This document shows positions 8,528 to 20,036 of a stretch of 64,000 nt of DNA, piece by piece. The DNA is taken from contig CAJPFN010000038.1 in the NCBI GenBank assembly GCA_905339215.1, forward strand, positions 27,331 through 91,330, in the 5' to 3' direction. The position numbers and the translations under genes are program-made. The notes beneath the pieces are model-generated. The model made no database searches. It was given only the letters and a program-made list of their open reading frames with translations, and was not told the origin of the DNA. This DNA comes from Rhizobiaceae bacterium. GTDB lineage: Bacteria; Pseudomonadota; Alphaproteobacteria; Rhizobiales; Rhizobiaceae. Each line of letters starts with the position of its first letter. Position 1 is the stretch's first letter.

Positions 8528-8562
8528 CCCGTTGACGCCCATATTGGCCCATGTTATCCCAT
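8528..8562 (+). promoter_or_regulatory. dcw promoter with overlapping MraZ-type operator
   Basis: Four 5-base repeats sit at an exact 10-bp period: CCCGT (8528), CCCAT (8538), CCCAT (8548), CCCAT (8558). On the other strand these read ATGGG with 5-base spacers, the layout known for MraZ binding sites. The promoter elements TTGACG (8532-8537) and TATCCC (8555-8560), 17 bases apart, lie within the array. A bound MraZ ring would cover both hexamers, which fits autorepression of the cluster. The mraZ start is 185 bases downstream. Confidence 0.8.
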
Positions 8563-8746
8563 AAACCCAATCAAGACTTCGTTTCCGTCGACGGTGGAGC
8601 GTTTTCCCGACCGGTTGCCGAAAGGCCCGGCAGGCGGCGCGCGAAGCGTTTTTCGGAAAGGGTCGGATGGGAGCCGGAGGGACCGTGTCGCGGCGGCGCG
8701 GACGACGGAATGACGAGGGACGCGGCGGAGGCGGCCGTTGGAGTTT

Positions 8747-9214
8747 ATGGACCGCTTTCTTTCGAGCGCAGTGAACAGGATCGACGCCAAGGGCCGGGTC
8801 TCGGTGCCGGCGCCGTTCCGCGCGGTGGTGCAGAAGCGCGGCTACCAGGACCTTTATGCGCTGAGGGCGCTCGACGTGCCGGCACTGGATGTGGGCGGGC
8901 TCGACCTGCTCGACCGCTACGAGGCGCGGATCGCGATCGAGGATCCGTTCCTACAGACGGCGGACGACATGTCCTTCTTCTGCCATGGCGATGGCATGTT
9001 CCTGAAGTTGGACCAGGACGGCCGGATCACGGTCAGCGACTTCATCCGGGAGCATTCGGGGATTGCGGACGAGGTGGCCTTCGTCGGCCGCGGGCAGTTC
9101 TTCCAGATCTGGGAGCCGGGGCGGTTGCGCAGCCATGCCGAAGCGGTGCGCGCACGGCTTCTCTCCATCAGGCAGGCAGCGGCGGCCTCACGGCCGGCCG
9201 GAGAAACGGGGTGA
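8747..9214 (+). CDS. mraZ: Transcriptional regulator MraZ
   Basis: A 155-residue AbrB-fold (SpoVT-like) DNA-binding protein that forms rings and represses the dcw cluster. The N-terminal [20 protein letters not shown] motif is typical, and the duplicated half appears near residue 80 ([20 protein letters not shown]). ATG 8747 matches the family start; an in-frame TTG at 8738 has a better-spaced GGCGGAG and cannot be excluded. Its stop overlaps the rsmH start. A matching operator lies upstream at 8528-8562. Confidence 0.93.
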   Translation: MDRFLSSAVNRIDAKGRVSVPAPFRAVVQKRGYQDLYALRALDVPALDVGGLDLLDRYEARIAIEDPFLQTADDMSFFCHGDGMFLKLDQDGRITVSDFIREHSGIADEVAFVGRGQFFQIWEPGRLRSHAEAVRARLLSIRQAAAASRPAGETG

Positions 9215-10218
9215 TGGCGGGCCACGGCGAAGATGCCGTTGGCGGACCGGCCCGCCACATCCCGGTCCTGCTCGACGAGGTGCTTGCCGCGCTGGCACCG
9301 GTCGCGGGCGACATCGTTGTCGACGGCACGTTCGGCGCCGGGGGCTATACCAGGGCGATCCTCGATCGCGGCGCGTCCGTCGTGGCGATCGATCGCGATC
9401 CCGACGCAATCGTAGCGGGCAGGGCCCTGGAGCGCGAGGCGGGCGGGCGCCTCAAGCTGGTGCACGCGCCGTTTTCCGAACTCGACAATCATGTCGACGC
9501 GGCCGACGGCGTCGTCCTCGACATCGGTGTTTCCTCCATGCAGCTCGACCAGGCGGCGCGCGGCTTTTCGTTTCGCGCCGACGGGCCGCTCGACATGCGC
9601 ATGGCGCGGAAGGGTCCGAGCGCAGCCGACGTCGTCAATCGCTTCAAGGTGGGCGACCTCGCCCGGATCTTCGGCTTCCTCGGCGAGGAGCGGCATGCCG
9701 GGCGCATCGCGCGCATGATCGAGAAGCGGCGCGAGAGCCGGCCGTTCACGCGAACACTGGAGCTTGCCGACGCCATCGAAACGCATATCGGCCGCAACCC
9801 CAAGGACCGGATCCACCCGGCGACGCGGGTGTTCCAGGCGCTCCGCATATTCGTCAACGACGAGCTCGGCGAACTGGCCCGCGCATTGATGGCAGCCGAA
9901 CGGGTGCTTAAGCCCGGCGGCCGTCTGGTCGTCGTCACCTTCCATTCGCTCGAGGACCGCATCGTCAAGCGCTTCATCGTCGACCGCTCGGCTAACGCGG
10001 GCGGCTCGCGCCACTTGCCGGAGACGATCTCCCGGGCGCCGACCTTCACCAGCGCCGGCAAGGCGGTGGCGCCTGCCGAACGCGAGGTCGAGGCCAACCC
10101 GCGGGCCCGATCGGCGAAACTGCGGGCCGCTGTCCGGACGAGCGCTCCGGCGCGCGCGGAAGACCTGTCCATCTTCGGGCTGCCCCGGCTACCCGACGCG
10201 AGCAAGGGCGGAGACTAG
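9214..10218 (+). CDS. rsmH: 16S rRNA (cytosine1402-N4)-methyltransferase
   Basis: A 334-residue MraW/RsmH protein that methylates C1402 of 16S rRNA in the P site using S-adenosylmethionine. Seen are [10 protein letters not shown] at the N-terminus, the SAM loop DGTFGAGGY (37-45), the [10 protein letters not shown] motif, the [15 protein letters not shown] block and [13 protein letters not shown] near residue 240. ATG 9214 overlaps the mraZ stop (TGATG). The reading frame is open back to 8551 but that part belongs to the mraZ region. It is followed after 2 bases by ftsL. Confidence 0.96.
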   Translation: MAGHGEDAVGGPARHIPVLLDEVLAALAPVAGDIVVDGTFGAGGYTRAILDRGASVVAIDRDPDAIVAGRALEREAGGRLKLVHAPFSELDNHVDAADGVVLDIGVSSMQLDQAARGFSFRADGPLDMRMARKGPSAADVVNRFKVGDLARIFGFLGEERHAGRIARMIEKRRESRPFTRTLELADAIETHIGRNPKDRIHPATRVFQALRIFVNDELGELARALMAAERVLKPGGRLVVVTFHSLEDRIVKRFIVDRSANAGGSRHLPETISRAPTFTSAGKAVAPAEREVEANPRARSAKLRAAVRTSAPARAEDLSIFGLPRLPDASKGGD

Positions 10219-10220
10219 AC

Positions 10221-10595
10221 ATGTTCCGAACCAGCGACATGGTGCTGATCGCCGTGATGGTTTCCGCGGCCGCCTTCACCTACCAGACGAAGCACGAGGC
10301 CGAGAGCTGGCTGTCGGAGGTGCGTCGCCTCGAACGCGAGATCCGCTTCGAGGAAGACACGATCGACCTCCTCAAGGCCGACTGGAGCCTGCTCACGCAG
10401 CCGTCGCGCCTGCAGCGCCTCACCGAGATCTACCACGGCCAGCTCGCCCTCGAGCCGGTCGGTGCCCAGCAGATCGTCGGACTCGACGAACTGCCGGAAC
10501 GGCCGTTGACCATCGAGGACCTTTCCAGCGAGCGGCTGGGAGGCATGGCGGAGGGGGCCAGGGACAATATCGTGACCGGAGGCGTGGTGCGATGA
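10221..10595 (+). CDS. ftsL: Cell division protein FtsL
   Basis: A 124-residue bitopic membrane protein of the divisome. One transmembrane segment lies at residues 7-20. A periplasmic coiled-coil follows at about 25-60, rich in Glu, Arg and Leu (WLSEVRRLEREIRFEEDTID), then LLTQPSRLQRLTEI, typical for alphaproteobacterial FtsL. FtsL pairs with FtsB and FtsQ and activates FtsWI. Its place between rsmH and ftsI and its size support the call more than sequence identity does. The stop overlaps the ftsI start (ATGA). Confidence 0.85.
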   Translation: MFRTSDMVLIAVMVSAAAFTYQTKHEAESWLSEVRRLEREIRFEEDTIDLLKADWSLLTQPSRLQRLTEIYHGQLALEPVGAQQIVGLDELPERPLTIEDLSSERLGGMAEGARDNIVTGGVVR

Positions 10596-12310
10596 AACTC
10601 GGCTGGAGAAGCTCGGCGCCCGTGACGGTTCCCGCGTCCGCCAGCTCCGGCGCGATCGTCGTCGATGCGGCGAAGCTGTCGACGGGCGGTCGCACGCGCA
10701 ACCGTGTGCTGCTGACCATGGCGCTGTTCTTCTCCGTCTATGGAGCGATCGGCGGGCGCCTCGTCTATCTCGGCCTCCAGGACCCCGAGGCGTCCAGCGG
10801 GCCGGTGTCGCGCGTCACCGCCTCGCGGCCCGATATCGTCGACCGCAACGGCGAGGTTTTAGCCACGGATATCAAGACGGCGTCGCTGTTCGCCGAGCCG
10901 CGGCGCATCGTCGACGCCGACGAGGTGATCGAGAAGCTCTCCACGGTGCTGCCCGACCTCGACGCCGAGCAGACCTACCACAAGCTGAAGAGCGGCACCG
11001 GCTTCGTCTGGCTAAAGCGGCAGCTCTCCCCGCGCCAACAGGGCGCGATCATGCAACTCGGCCTGCCCGGCATCGGATTCCGCACGGAGAAGCGCCGCTT
11101 CTATCCCGGCGGCGCGACGGCGTCCCACATTCTCGGTCTGACCAACATCGACAACCAGGGTATCGCCGGCCTGGAGAAATACATCGACGACCAGGGCCTC
11201 GCCGACCTGCAGGCATCGGGCCTGGCTGTCGCCGAAGACCTGAAGCCGGTCAGGCTGTCGATAGACATCCGCGTCCAGCACATCGTTCACGACGAGCTGG
11301 CGCGGTCGATGGAGAAATACCACGCGATCGCGGCGGGCGCAGTCATTCTCAACGTGAAGACCGGCGAGGTGATGGCCATGGCGTCATTGCCCGATTTCGA
11401 CCCGAACAACCCCGTCAACGCGCTCGACAAGGATCGCCTCAACCGGATGTCGGCCGGCGTCTTCGAGATGGGCTCGACGATCAAGAGCTTCACCACGGCG
11501 ATGGCGCTGGATTCGGGCAAGGTAACGATGGCGAGCACGTTCGACGCGACTCGCCCGATCACCATCGGACGCCAGACGATCCGTGACTTCCATGGCAAGG
11601 GCAGGGTGCTCTCCGTGCCGGAGGTGTTCATCTACTCCTCCAACATCGGCTCGGCGCGCGAGGCCGACGTGGTCGGCATCGAAGGCCATCGCGAGTTCCT
11701 GAAGCGCCTCGGCCTGCTCGACCGCCTACAGACGGAACTGCCGGAGGTGGCGCGGCCGACCGAGCCGAAAGTGTGGAAGAAGGTGCACTCCATCACGATC
11801 GCCTTCGGCCACGGCATGTCGACGACGCCGCTGCAGACGGCGGTCGGCGCAGCGGCCCTGATGAATGGCGGCAGGCTGATGCCGCCGACCTTCCTGCCGC
11901 GAACGGAGGACGAGGCCGCGATCGTCGCCACACAGGTGCTCAACCCGAAGACCAGCGAGGATATGCGCTACCTCTACCGCCTCAACGCTGAAAAGGGTTC
12001 CGGCAAAAGGGCGGAAGTGCCCGGCTATCGGGTTGGCGGCAAGACCGGCACGGCCGAGAAGGTCGTCAACGGGCGCTATTCCTCCGACAAGCGCTTCAAC
12101 GCCTTCCTCGCTGCGTTCCCGATGGACGATCCCCAGTATGTAGTGCTGACCATCATCGATGAACCGAAACCGGAGAAACCGGGGATGGGCGCGACATCCG
12201 GACTGAACGCAGCGCCGACGGTCGCGAACATCATCCGCCGCGCGGCGCCGCTTCTTGGCGTCAAGCCCGAATTCGGCCATGAAGGTAAGCCGTTGCTCGT
12301 TTCCTACTGA
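10592..12310 (+). CDS. ftsI: Septal peptidoglycan transpeptidase FtsI (PBP3-type)
   Basis: A 572-residue class B penicillin-binding protein. One N-terminal transmembrane helix lies at about 40-60. The PBP dimerisation domain spans about 75-235 (SRPDIVDRNGEVLATD). The transpeptidase domain has Ser295-Thr-Ile-Lys298 (SxxK), Ser349-Ser-Asn351 (SxN) and Lys484-Thr-Gly486 (KTG), so all three active-site motifs are intact. It cross-links septal peptidoglycan with FtsW. Beta-lactams acylate Ser295 in this family. Confidence 0.95.
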   Translation: MKLGWRSSAPVTVPASASSGAIVVDAAKLSTGGRTRNRVLLTMALFFSVYGAIGGRLVYLGLQDPEASSGPVSRVTASRPDIVDRNGEVLATDIKTASLFAEPRRIVDADEVIEKLSTVLPDLDAEQTYHKLKSGTGFVWLKRQLSPRQQGAIMQLGLPGIGFRTEKRRFYPGGATASHILGLTNIDNQGIAGLEKYIDDQGLADLQASGLAVAEDLKPVRLSIDIRVQHIVHDELARSMEKYHAIAAGAVILNVKTGEVMAMASLPDFDPNNPVNALDKDRLNRMSAGVFEMGSTIKSFTTAMALDSGKVTMASTFDATRPITIGRQTIRDFHGKGRVLSVPEVFIYSSNIGSAREADVVGIEGHREFLKRLGLLDRLQTELPEVARPTEPKVWKKVHSITIAFGHGMSTTPLQTAVGAAALMNGGRLMPPTFLPRTEDEAAIVATQVLNPKTSEDMRYLYRLNAEKGSGKRAEVPGYRVGGKTGTAEKVVNGRYSSDKRFNAFLAAFPMDDPQYVVLTIIDEPKPEKPGMGATSGLNAAPTVANIIRRAAPLLGVKPEFGHEGKPLLVSY

Positions 12311-12361
12311 GTGATTCTGCCGCTTTCGGCGAAGACGCGCGTTGTCTGTGACTGGATTTCC

Positions 12362-13816
12362 ATGGAACTGAAGGACTTTGTCGGCATCCTGCACGCCGAT
12401 GTCGCCAGCACAGGCAACGTCGGCATAACTGGCGTTTCGTCCGATTCCCGCGAGGTGAAGCCCGGCACGCTGTTCGTCGCCGTCCCCGGAACGAAGGCCG
12501 ATGGCGCTGCCTATGCGGCCGAGGCCGAGCGGCGCGGCGCGGCGGCGATCGTAGCCGGCCGCGGTGCGGTGAAGACGGCTCTGTCGATCCCCGTGATCGA
12601 GGTCGACGACCCGCGCCGCATCCTGGCGCTCTCGGCCGCGCGCTTCTTCCCGCGCCAGCCGGACGTGATGGTCGCCGTCACCGGCACCAGCGGCAAGACC
12701 TCGGTCGCCGCCTTCGTCCGCCAGATCTGGGAGCACGAGGGCCTGGCGGCGGCGAGCATCGGCACGACCGGCGTGGTGGCGCCCGGCCGCAACGAATACG
12801 GCTCGCTGACGACGCCGGATCCGGTCGGCCTGCACCGGCTCCTCGACGAACTCGCCCGGTCCGGCGTCACGCACGCCGCGATGGAGGCGTCGAGCCACGG
12901 CCTCGACCAGCGGCGGCTTGACGGCGTGCGCCTGTCTGCAGGCGCTTTCACCAATCTCGGCCGCGACCATATGGACTACCACCCGACGGTCGATGAGTAT
13001 TTTTCCGCGAAGCTGCGCCTGTTCGACCAGCTCCTGCCCAAGGGCGCGCCGGCGGTGATCTTCGCCGACGACCCATGGAGCGAGGCAACGGCGACGCATG
13101 CCAGGGCGGCGGGCCTGATGGTGCTCACCGTCGGCCGCCACGGCGACTTTCTCACGTTGAAGCGGGTCGAGCACGAGCGCCACCGGCAGCGTGCCGAGGT
13201 CGAGGCCGCCGGCGCCATCCACGAGATCGACCTGCCGCTCGCCGGCGACTTCCAGATCGCCAATGCGTTGGTCGCGGCCGGCCTCGCCATCTCCACCGGA
13301 ACGCCGACGGACAAGGCCTTCGCCGCGCTGGAGAGACTAAAGGGTGCGCCCGGCCGGCTGGATCTGGTCGGCACGACGGCCCATGGCGCACCGGTCTATG
13401 TCGACTACGCCCACAAGCCGGATGCCTTGGAAAACGTGCTGGCCTCGGTCAGGCCGTTCACGACCGGCCGCGTAGTCGTCGTGTTCGGCTGCGGCGGCGA
13501 CCGCGACCGCGGCAAGCGGCCGATCATGGGCGAGATCGCGACCAGGCTTGCCGACGTCGTCATCGTCACAGACGACAATCCGCGCTCAGAAGTACCGGCC
13601 GAGATCCGCGCCGCGATCCTCGCTGCCGCGCCGGGAGCGATCGAGATCGGCGACCGGCGCGAGGCGATCCGCGAGGGTGTGTCGATGCTCCACGCCGGCG
13701 ACACGCTGATCGTGGCCGGCAAGGGCCACGAGGTCGGCCAGACGTTCGGGTCCGAAACGGTGCACTTCTCCGACCACGAGGAAGTGCGCGCCGCCCTTGC
13801 CGGGGCGTCTGCATGA
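12362..13816 (+). CDS. murE: UDP-MurNAc-L-Ala-D-Glu:meso-diaminopimelate ligase
   Basis: A 484-residue Mur ligase that adds the third stem-peptide residue in the cytoplasm using ATP. The ATP loop is TGTSGKTS (107-114). The DNPR motif near residue 400 (VTDDNPRSE) is the signature of meso-diaminopimelate rather than lysine specificity. The frame is open back to a GTG at 12311 directly after the ftsI stop, but ATG 12362 (MELKDF) fits the family. The stop overlaps the murF start (ATGA). Confidence 0.95.
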   Translation: MELKDFVGILHADVASTGNVGITGVSSDSREVKPGTLFVAVPGTKADGAAYAAEAERRGAAAIVAGRGAVKTALSIPVIEVDDPRRILALSAARFFPRQPDVMVAVTGTSGKTSVAAFVRQIWEHEGLAAASIGTTGVVAPGRNEYGSLTTPDPVGLHRLLDELARSGVTHAAMEASSHGLDQRRLDGVRLSAGAFTNLGRDHMDYHPTVDEYFSAKLRLFDQLLPKGAPAVIFADDPWSEATATHARAAGLMVLTVGRHGDFLTLKRVEHERHRQRAEVEAAGAIHEIDLPLAGDFQIANALVAAGLAISTGTPTDKAFAALERLKGAPGRLDLVGTTAHGAPVYVDYAHKPDALENVLASVRPFTTGRVVVVFGCGGDRDRGKRPIMGEIATRLADVVIVTDDNPRSEVPAEIRAAILAAAPGAIEIGDRREAIREGVSMLHAGDTLIVAGKGHEVGQTFGSETVHFSDHEEVRAALAGASA

Positions 13817-15246
13817 ACGTGCTCTGGACGGCTGATGCGCTGGTCGAGGCGACGGGAGGGCGCCCGCACGGCCAGCTTCCCGCAGCGATTGGCGGCATTT
13901 CGATCGATACGCGCACACTCCAGCCCGGCGACGCCTTCTTCGCCATCAAAGGCGAGACCATGGACGGCCACGACTTCGCCACCGCCGCGGTGAAGGCCGG
14001 CGCCGGCGTACTCGTGGTGGCCGAGGGCAAGCTTCCGGCGCTCGGTCGGCTGACGGCGCCGCTCATCGTCGTGCCCGACGTGCTCGCCGCGCTGGAGAAG
14101 ACCGGGCGCGCGGCACGCGAGCGCAGCCGGGCGAAGATCGTCGCCGTGACCGGATCCGCCGGCAAGACCAGCACCAAGGAGGCGCTGCGCCACGCCCTTT
14201 CGGCGGTCGGCACAGTGCATGCCTCCGACAAGTCGTTCAACAACCATTGGGGCGTGCCGCTGACGCTTGCCCGCCTGCCGCAGGATTGCGACTTCGGCAT
14301 CTTCGAAATCGGCATGAACCATCCCGGCGAGATCCGTCCGTTGGTGAAGATGGTGCGGCCGCATGTTGCCATCATCACGCTGATCGCTGCTGCCCACCTG
14401 GGCCATTTCCGCAACCTCGACGAGATTGCCCAGGCCAAGGCGGAGATCTTCGAGGGGCTGGAACCTGGCGGTACGGCGCTGCTCAATCGCGACGACCAGC
14501 GCTACAAGCTCCTGGCCAGGCTGGCGAAGGCGCAAGGGGTCAAGCGCGTGCTCGGCTTCGGCGAGGATGCGCGTGCCGACTTCCGCCTGCTCGACTGCAC
14601 GCTCGCCGCCGACTCCTCGACGATCCGCGCCAGGATCGGCGATACCGAGATCGAAGCGCTGATCGGCGCGCCTGGCCGGCACGTCGCGCAGAACGCGCTG
14701 GCAGTGCTCGGCGCGGCAAGCCTGGTCACCGCCGACGTCGGCAAGGTTGCGGAGGCGCTGGCCAGCCTCGAGGCGGAGCAAGGGCGCGGCCGCCGGCACA
14801 GGCTGGCGCTTCCCGGCGGCGCGTTCACACTCATCGACGAAAGCTACAACGCCAATCCGGCGTCGATGCAGGCAGCCATGGCGCTGCTCGGCGCGACTCC
14901 GGTCGAAGACGGCGGACGCCGCATCGCCGTGCTCGGCGACATGCTGGAACTCGGCAGCCATTCGGCCAAGCTTCACGCCTCGCTCGCCGAACCGGTCAAA
15001 CGAAGCGGCGCCGATCTGGTCCTGCTCGCCGGGCCCGAGATGAAGGCGCTCGCCGACGCGCTACCCGAGGGGGTCGCCGGCGAGTACCGCGCCGACGCCG
15101 AGTCACTGAAGCCGGTACTGCTCGACGCCGTGCGCCCGGGCGATGCGGTCATGGTCAAGTCATCGAAGGGCATCGGCTTCTCAAAACTGGTCGATGCGCT
15201 CATCGCCCGATACCCGGCTCAGACCGGGCAGCAGGCGCCGGCATGA
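13813..15246 (+). CDS. murF: UDP-MurNAc-tripeptide:D-alanyl-D-alanine ligase
   Basis: A 477-residue Mur ligase that adds D-Ala-D-Ala to complete the pentapeptide precursor. The ATP-binding loop is GSAGKTS (114-120), with [22 protein letters not shown] and [11 protein letters not shown] as further family motifs. It starts with ATG overlapping the murE stop, and mraY follows after 23 bases. Confidence 0.95.
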   Translation: MNVLWTADALVEATGGRPHGQLPAAIGGISIDTRTLQPGDAFFAIKGETMDGHDFATAAVKAGAGVLVVAEGKLPALGRLTAPLIVVPDVLAALEKTGRAARERSRAKIVAVTGSAGKTSTKEALRHALSAVGTVHASDKSFNNHWGVPLTLARLPQDCDFGIFEIGMNHPGEIRPLVKMVRPHVAIITLIAAAHLGHFRNLDEIAQAKAEIFEGLEPGGTALLNRDDQRYKLLARLAKAQGVKRVLGFGEDARADFRLLDCTLAADSSTIRARIGDTEIEALIGAPGRHVAQNALAVLGAASLVTADVGKVAEALASLEAEQGRGRRHRLALPGGAFTLIDESYNANPASMQAAMALLGATPVEDGGRRIAVLGDMLELGSHSAKLHASLAEPVKRSGADLVLLAGPEMKALADALPEGVAGEYRADAESLKPVLLDAVRPGDAVMVKSSKGIGFSKLVDALIARYPAQTGQQAPA

Positions 15247-15269
15247 GGCTTTAGGGGGAACCAGGACGC

Positions 15270-16352
15270 ATGCTGACGCTGCTCGTCGCCTTTTCCGACC
15301 AGATCTCGGTCTTCAACATCTTCCGCTACATCACCTTCCGGACGGGCGGGGCGTTGATCACGTCGGCGCTGATCGTCTTCATCTTCGGGCCGGCCATCAT
15401 TTCCTCCTTGCGCCTTCGGCAGGGCAAGGGCCAGCCGATCCGCGCCGACGGCCCACAGACCCACTTCAAGAAGGCCGGGACGCCGACGATGGGCGGGCTG
15501 ATGATCCTGTCCGGCATCGTCGGATCGTCGCTGTTGTGGACGAATCTCTCCAGCGTCTATGTCTGGGTTGTGTTGCTGGTCACGCTCGGTTTCGGCGCGA
15601 TCGGCTTCTACGACGACTACCTCAAGGTCACCAAGCAGACGCACAAGGGCTTCTCCGGCAAGGCAAGGCTCGCCATCGAGTTTGTCATCGCCGGCATCGC
15701 CGCCTGGGTGATCATGGACGCCGGGCAGGAGCCGTTCTCGTCGTCGCTGACCTTCCCGTTCATAAAGGACTTCATCGTCAATCTCGGCTGGTTCTTCGTG
15801 CCGTTCGCCGCCTTTGTCGTGGTCGGCGCTGGCAACGCGGTGAACCTGACCGACGGGCTCGACGGGCTCGCCATCGTGCCGATCATGATCGCGGCGGCCT
15901 CCTTCGGCATCATCGCCTATCTCTCGGGTAACGCCGTGTTTGCCGAATACCTGCAGATCCACTTCGTGCCGGGCACCGGCGAACTCGCCGTCGTGCTCGG
16001 TGCGGTGATCGGCGCCGGGCTGGGCTTCCTCTGGTTCAACGCGCCGCCTGCGGCCATCTTCATGGGCGACACGGGCTCGCTCGCCATGGGCGGCCTGATC
16101 GGCACCATCGCGGTCGCGACCAAGCACGAGATCGTCATGGCGATCATCGGCGGCCTGTTCGTCATCGAAGCACTGTCGGTGATCATTCAGGTCGGCTACT
16201 TCAAGATGACCGGCAAACGCGTCTTCCTGATGGCGCCCATCCACCACCATTTCGAGAAGCTCGGCTGGACCGAGAGCCAAGTCGTGATCCGCTTCTGGAT
16301 CGTGGCCGTGGTGCTGGCCCTCGTCGGGCTGTCCACGCTCAAGCTGCGCTGA
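15270..16352 (+). CDS. mraY: Phospho-MurNAc-pentapeptide transferase MraY
   Basis: A 360-residue polytopic membrane enzyme with about ten hydrophobic segments. It transfers phospho-MurNAc-pentapeptide to undecaprenyl phosphate, giving lipid I. Seen are the [10 protein letters not shown] motif, the acidic [10 protein letters not shown] loop, [13 protein letters not shown] with catalytic Asp residues, [10 protein letters not shown], and the cytoplasmic HHHFEKLGW motif near the C-terminus. All key motifs are intact. Confidence 0.96.
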   Translation: MLTLLVAFSDQISVFNIFRYITFRTGGALITSALIVFIFGPAIISSLRLRQGKGQPIRADGPQTHFKKAGTPTMGGLMILSGIVGSSLLWTNLSSVYVWVVLLVTLGFGAIGFYDDYLKVTKQTHKGFSGKARLAIEFVIAGIAAWVIMDAGQEPFSSSLTFPFIKDFIVNLGWFFVPFAAFVVVGAGNAVNLTDGLDGLAIVPIMIAAASFGIIAYLSGNAVFAEYLQIHFVPGTGELAVVLGAVIGAGLGFLWFNAPPAAIFMGDTGSLAMGGLIGTIAVATKHEIVMAIIGGLFVIEALSVIIQVGYFKMTGKRVFLMAPIHHHFEKLGWTESQVVIRFWIVAVVLALVGLSTLKLR

Positions 16353-16359
16353 GGCTGGA

Positions 16360-17760
16360 ATGATCCCGGCGCGGTCGTTCGAGGGAAAACGGGTCGCGCT
16401 CTTCGGGCTCGGCGGCTCGGGGATGGCGACGGCGCGGGCTCTGGTCGACGGCGGTGCGGCCGTGCTCGCCTGGGACGACAATCCCGAGAGCGTCGCCAAG
16501 GCAGCCGCAGCCGGCATCGCCACCGGCGACCTTCGCGCTGCCGACTGGGGCGGCTACGCGGCCTTCGTGCTGTCGCCCGGCGTGCCGTTGACCCATCCCA
16601 AGCCGCACTGGACCGTCGACCTCGCCCGCGCCGCAGGGGTGGAAATCATCGGTGACATCGAGCTTTTCGTGCGCGAGCGCATGGCCCACGCGCCGAGTGC
16701 CCCGTTCATCGCAATCACCGGGACAAACGGCAAGTCGACGACGACCGCGCTGACCGCGCATATCCTCGCCTCGGCGGGCCGCGACACGCAGATGGGCGGC
16801 AACATCGGCCGCGCCGTGATGACGCTCGACCATCCCCGCGACGACCGCTTCTACGTCGTCGAGTGCTCCTCCTATCAGATCGACCTGTCGCCCTCGATCA
16901 ACCCGACGGCAGGCATCCTGCTCAACCTCACGCCCGACCACCTCGACCGACACGGCACGATGCAGCACTACGCCTCGATCAAGGAGCGCCTGGTGGCAGG
17001 AAGCGACGCGGCGATCATCGGCGTCGACGACAGCTACTGCGCGCAGATCGCCGACCGGCTCGAGCGCGCCGGCAAGGATGTCGTGCGCATCTCGAAGCGC
17101 TTGCCGCTCACCGACGGGCTGTTCGCCGACGGCGCGGACCTGATGGAGGCCGTGAACGGACGCTACGAGCGCATCGGCTTCCTCGAGGGGATAGGCTCGC
17201 TGCGCGGCCAGCACAATGCGCAGAACGCGCTCGCGGCGGTGGCAGCTTGCCTGAAGGTCGGGCTCGACCTCGGCGAGATCCAGGCCGGCCTCGAGAGCTT
17301 TCCGGGGCTCGCACACCGGATGGAACAGGTGGGACGCAAGGGCAAGGTGCTCTTCGTCAACGATTCGAAGGCGACCAATGCCGACGCCGCAGCGCCGGCG
17401 CTGTCCTCCTTCCCGCGCATCTACTGGATTGCCGGCGGCCTGCCGAAGGAGGGCGGCATCGAACCGCTGCGCTCGTTCTTTCCGCGCATCGCCAAGGCCT
17501 ACCTGATCGGCGAGGCAGCACCGGCGTTCGCCGCGACGCTGGGGGATGCGGCGCCCTACGAGATCTCGGGCACGCTGGCGGCCGCGGTGGAGCATGCCGC
17601 CGCCGACGCCGCGAACGACGAGGCGGAGACCGTGGTGCTGCTTTCGCCGGCCTGCGCCAGCTTCGACCAGTTCCGCAACTTCGAGGTGCGCGGCGAAGCC
17701 TTCAGGCAAGCCGTGACTGCTATCCCGGGCATAGAGCCGATTCGCGGAGACCGCCGATGA
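16360..17760 (+). CDS. murD: UDP-MurNAc-L-alanine:D-glutamate ligase
   Basis: A 466-residue Mur ligase adding D-glutamate to UDP-MurNAc-L-alanine. The N-terminal nucleotide-binding segment is [13 protein letters not shown] and the ATP loop is GTNGKST (121-127). [27 protein letters not shown] and FVNDSKATN are further MurD hallmarks. It starts 7 bases after mraY, and its stop overlaps ftsW (ATGA). Confidence 0.96.
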   Translation: MIPARSFEGKRVALFGLGGSGMATARALVDGGAAVLAWDDNPESVAKAAAAGIATGDLRAADWGGYAAFVLSPGVPLTHPKPHWTVDLARAAGVEIIGDIELFVRERMAHAPSAPFIAITGTNGKSTTTALTAHILASAGRDTQMGGNIGRAVMTLDHPRDDRFYVVECSSYQIDLSPSINPTAGILLNLTPDHLDRHGTMQHYASIKERLVAGSDAAIIGVDDSYCAQIADRLERAGKDVVRISKRLPLTDGLFADGADLMEAVNGRYERIGFLEGIGSLRGQHNAQNALAAVAACLKVGLDLGEIQAGLESFPGLAHRMEQVGRKGKVLFVNDSKATNADAAAPALSSFPRIYWIAGGLPKEGGIEPLRSFFPRIAKAYLIGEAAPAFAATLGDAAPYEISGTLAAAVEHAAADAANDEAETVVLLSPACASFDQFRNFEVRGEAFRQAVTAIPGIEPIRGDRR

Positions 17761-18911
17761 CCAGCCGCCTTGACCGCAGCCCCGTCGCGACGTGGTGGTG
17801 GACCATCGACCGCTGGTTCCTTGCGGCGTTCCTTTCGCTGATGGGGCTCGGCATCATCCTGTCCTTCGCCGCGAGCCCGGCGGTCGCCGAGCGCATCGGC
17901 CTCGGCTCTTTTCATTTCGCGACGCGACAGATCGTCTTCATGGTCCCGGCGCTTGCCGCGCTGCTCTCGGTTTCCTTCCTCGACGCACGGCAGGTCCGCC
18001 GCCTCTCCGTGGCGATGCTGGCGATGGCACTCGTCCTGATGGTCGCGGTGCTGTTCGTCGGCGTCGAGGTGAAAGGCGCACGGCGCTGGGTATCGCTCGC
18101 CGGCGTATCGATCCAACCGTCCGAATTCCTCAAGCCAGCCTTTGTCGTGATCTGCGCCTGGCTGTTCGCCGAGCACCGCCGGCAGCCGGACATCCCCGGC
18201 AACCTGTTCGCCATGATCCTGCTCGGGCTGGTGCTGGCTCTCCTGGTGGCGCAGCCCGACCTCGGCCAGACCATCCTCGTGCTCGGGACCTGGGGGGCGA
18301 TGTTCTTCATGGCCGGAATGCCGTGGATCTGGATCGTCGCGCTCGGTGCGCTGGGTGCTGCAGGCGCGGTCACGGCCTATTCGGTGTTCCCGCACGTCGC
18401 CGGCCGAATTGACCGTTTCCTCACCGGCGAAGGCGATACGTTCCAGGTGGACATGGGACGCGAGGCGGTCATCAACGGCGGCTGGTTCGGTGTCGGCCCC
18501 GGCGAGGGCACGGTCAAGCGCATCATCCCGGACAGCCACGCCGACTTCGTCTTCGCCGTCGCGGGCGAGGAATTCGGCATCGTACTTTTATTCCTGATCC
18601 TCGGCCTGTTCGCTTTCGTCGTGCTGCGCGGATTGGCCACGGCGCTGAAGGAGCATGACGACTTCACCCGCTTCGCGGTCGCCGGGCTTGTCGTCAATTT
18701 CGGCCTGCAGTCGATCATCAACATGGGCGTCAACCTGCAGATGATGCCGGCCAAGGGCATGACGTTGCCCTTCATCTCCTACGGCGGCTCGTCGCTGATT
18801 GCCATTGCTATCGCCATGGGCATGGTGCTGGCGCTGACGCGCAAGCGGCCGGAGAAGCGCCAGCAATTCACCTTCGCCGCCAGGGCGCCGCGAGAAGTGC
18901 CGGCGGAGTAG
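17757..18911 (+). CDS. ftsW: Septal peptidoglycan glycosyltransferase FtsW
   Basis: A 384-residue SEDS-family polytopic membrane protein with about ten transmembrane segments. It polymerises lipid II at the septum together with FtsI. SEDS motifs present are [28 protein letters not shown], the [17 protein letters not shown] stretch with the catalytic-region Asp, and [24 protein letters not shown]. The start codon overlaps the murD stop, and murG begins immediately after its stop. Confidence 0.96.
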   Translation: MTSRLDRSPVATWWWTIDRWFLAAFLSLMGLGIILSFAASPAVAERIGLGSFHFATRQIVFMVPALAALLSVSFLDARQVRRLSVAMLAMALVLMVAVLFVGVEVKGARRWVSLAGVSIQPSEFLKPAFVVICAWLFAEHRRQPDIPGNLFAMILLGLVLALLVAQPDLGQTILVLGTWGAMFFMAGMPWIWIVALGALGAAGAVTAYSVFPHVAGRIDRFLTGEGDTFQVDMGREAVINGGWFGVGPGEGTVKRIIPDSHADFVFAVAGEEFGIVLLFLILGLFAFVVLRGLATALKEHDDFTRFAVAGLVVNFGLQSIINMGVNLQMMPAKGMTLPFISYGGSSLIAIAIAMGMVLALTRKRPEKRQQFTFAARAPREVPAE

Positions 18912-20036
18912 ATGGCGAAGGGCACGATACTCCTGGCGGCGGGCGGGACCGGCGGGCACCTCTTCCCGGCCGAGGCACTGGCACACGAATTGAAGGCTCG
19001 TGGCTGGTCGGTGCATCTGGTGACCGACGAGCGCGCCAGCCGCTACGCCAGTTCGTTCCCGGCGGACCACATCCATGCTGTGAGTTCCGCGACCATCGGC
19101 TCGAAAAATCCGGTCGCGCTGGCGCGCGCCTTCTGGAACATCTGGCGCGGCGTGCGCGAGGCTTCGGCACTGTTCCAGCGGATCCGTCCGGCGGCGGTCG
19201 TCGGCTTCGGCGGTTACCCGACGCTGCCACCCCTCTTTGCCGCGACGCGCCGCGGCCTGCCGACCATGGTGCACGAGCAGAACGCCGTCATGGGCCGCGC
19301 CAACCGGGCACTGGCGTCGCGCGTCACGGCGATCGCCGGCGGTTTCCTCATCGCCGAGGGCGCCCAGGCGGCAAAGACGGTGGTGACCGGCAACCCGGTC
19401 CGTCCCGCCATCATCGAGGCGGCGCGGACGCGATACACTGTGCCGGCGACGGCTGGCGAATTCCGGCTGCTCGTGTTCGGCGGCAGCCAGGGCGCGCAAT
19501 TCTTCTCCGAGGCGATCCCGCCCTCGATCGCGGCCTTACCCGAGGCGGAGCGCCGGCGTCTGACGGTGACGCAGCAAGCGCGCAGCGAGGACGAGGCGGC
19601 CGTTCGCAAGGCCTATGCCGCGCTCGGCGTCGAGGCCGAGATCGCGCCGTTCTTCAACGACATGGCGGCGCGGCTCGCGGCCGCGCACCTGGTGATCTCG
19701 CGGTCCGGCGCCTCGACGGTCTCGGAGATCGGCGTGGTCGGCCGACCGGCGCTGCTTGTGCCCTATCCCTACGCGCTCGACCACGACCAGGCGGCCAATG
19801 CTGCGACGCTCGCCGCGGCCGGCGGTGCCGAGGTGCATGTCCAGTCGACGCTTTCGACGGAGCGGCTGGCCGCGCTGATCGGTGGGCTGATGCGCGATCC
19901 AGAGAGGCTTTCCGCCATGGCGGCGGCGGCCCGCTCAGCCGGACGGCCGGACGCGACGCGGTTGCTCGCGGACCTGACAGAAGCTATTGCCTCCGGCCAG
20001 ACAGTCGCCCAATTCAGGGAAGGAACGCGCCCATGA
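18912..20036 (+). CDS. murG: UDP-GlcNAc:lipid I N-acetylglucosaminyltransferase MurG
   Basis: A 374-residue GT28 glycosyltransferase at the inner membrane face that turns lipid I into lipid II. The N-terminal glycine loop [10 protein letters not shown] (11-20) and the second-domain loop VFGGSQGAQ are intact. [12 protein letters not shown] and [11 protein letters not shown], the UDP-GlcNAc site, are also seen. Its ATG directly abuts the ftsW stop, and its stop overlaps murC (ATGA). Confidence 0.96.
   Translation: MAKGTILLAAGGTGGHLFPAEALAHELKARGWSVHLVTDERASRYASSFPADHIHAVSSATIGSKNPVALARAFWNIWRGVREASALFQRIRPAAVVGFGGYPTLPPLFAATRRGLPTMVHEQNAVMGRANRALASRVTAIAGGFLIAEGAQAAKTVVTGNPVRPAIIEAARTRYTVPATAGEFRLLVFGGSQGAQFFSEAIPPSIAALPEAERRRLTVTQQARSEDEAAVRKAYAALGVEAEIAPFFNDMAARLAAAHLVISRSGASTVSEIGVVGRPALLVPYPYALDHDQAANAATLAAAGGAEVHVQSTLSTERLAALIGGLMRDPERLSAMAAAARSAGRPDATRLLADLTEAIASGQTVAQFREGTRP

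Noticed and set aside
8551..9213. Open frame joined to the 5' side of rsmH, giving a 555-residue protein
   Set aside because: The upstream part overlaps mraZ in another frame and has no RsmH-family content. The ATG at 9214 overlapping the mraZ stop is the normal start.
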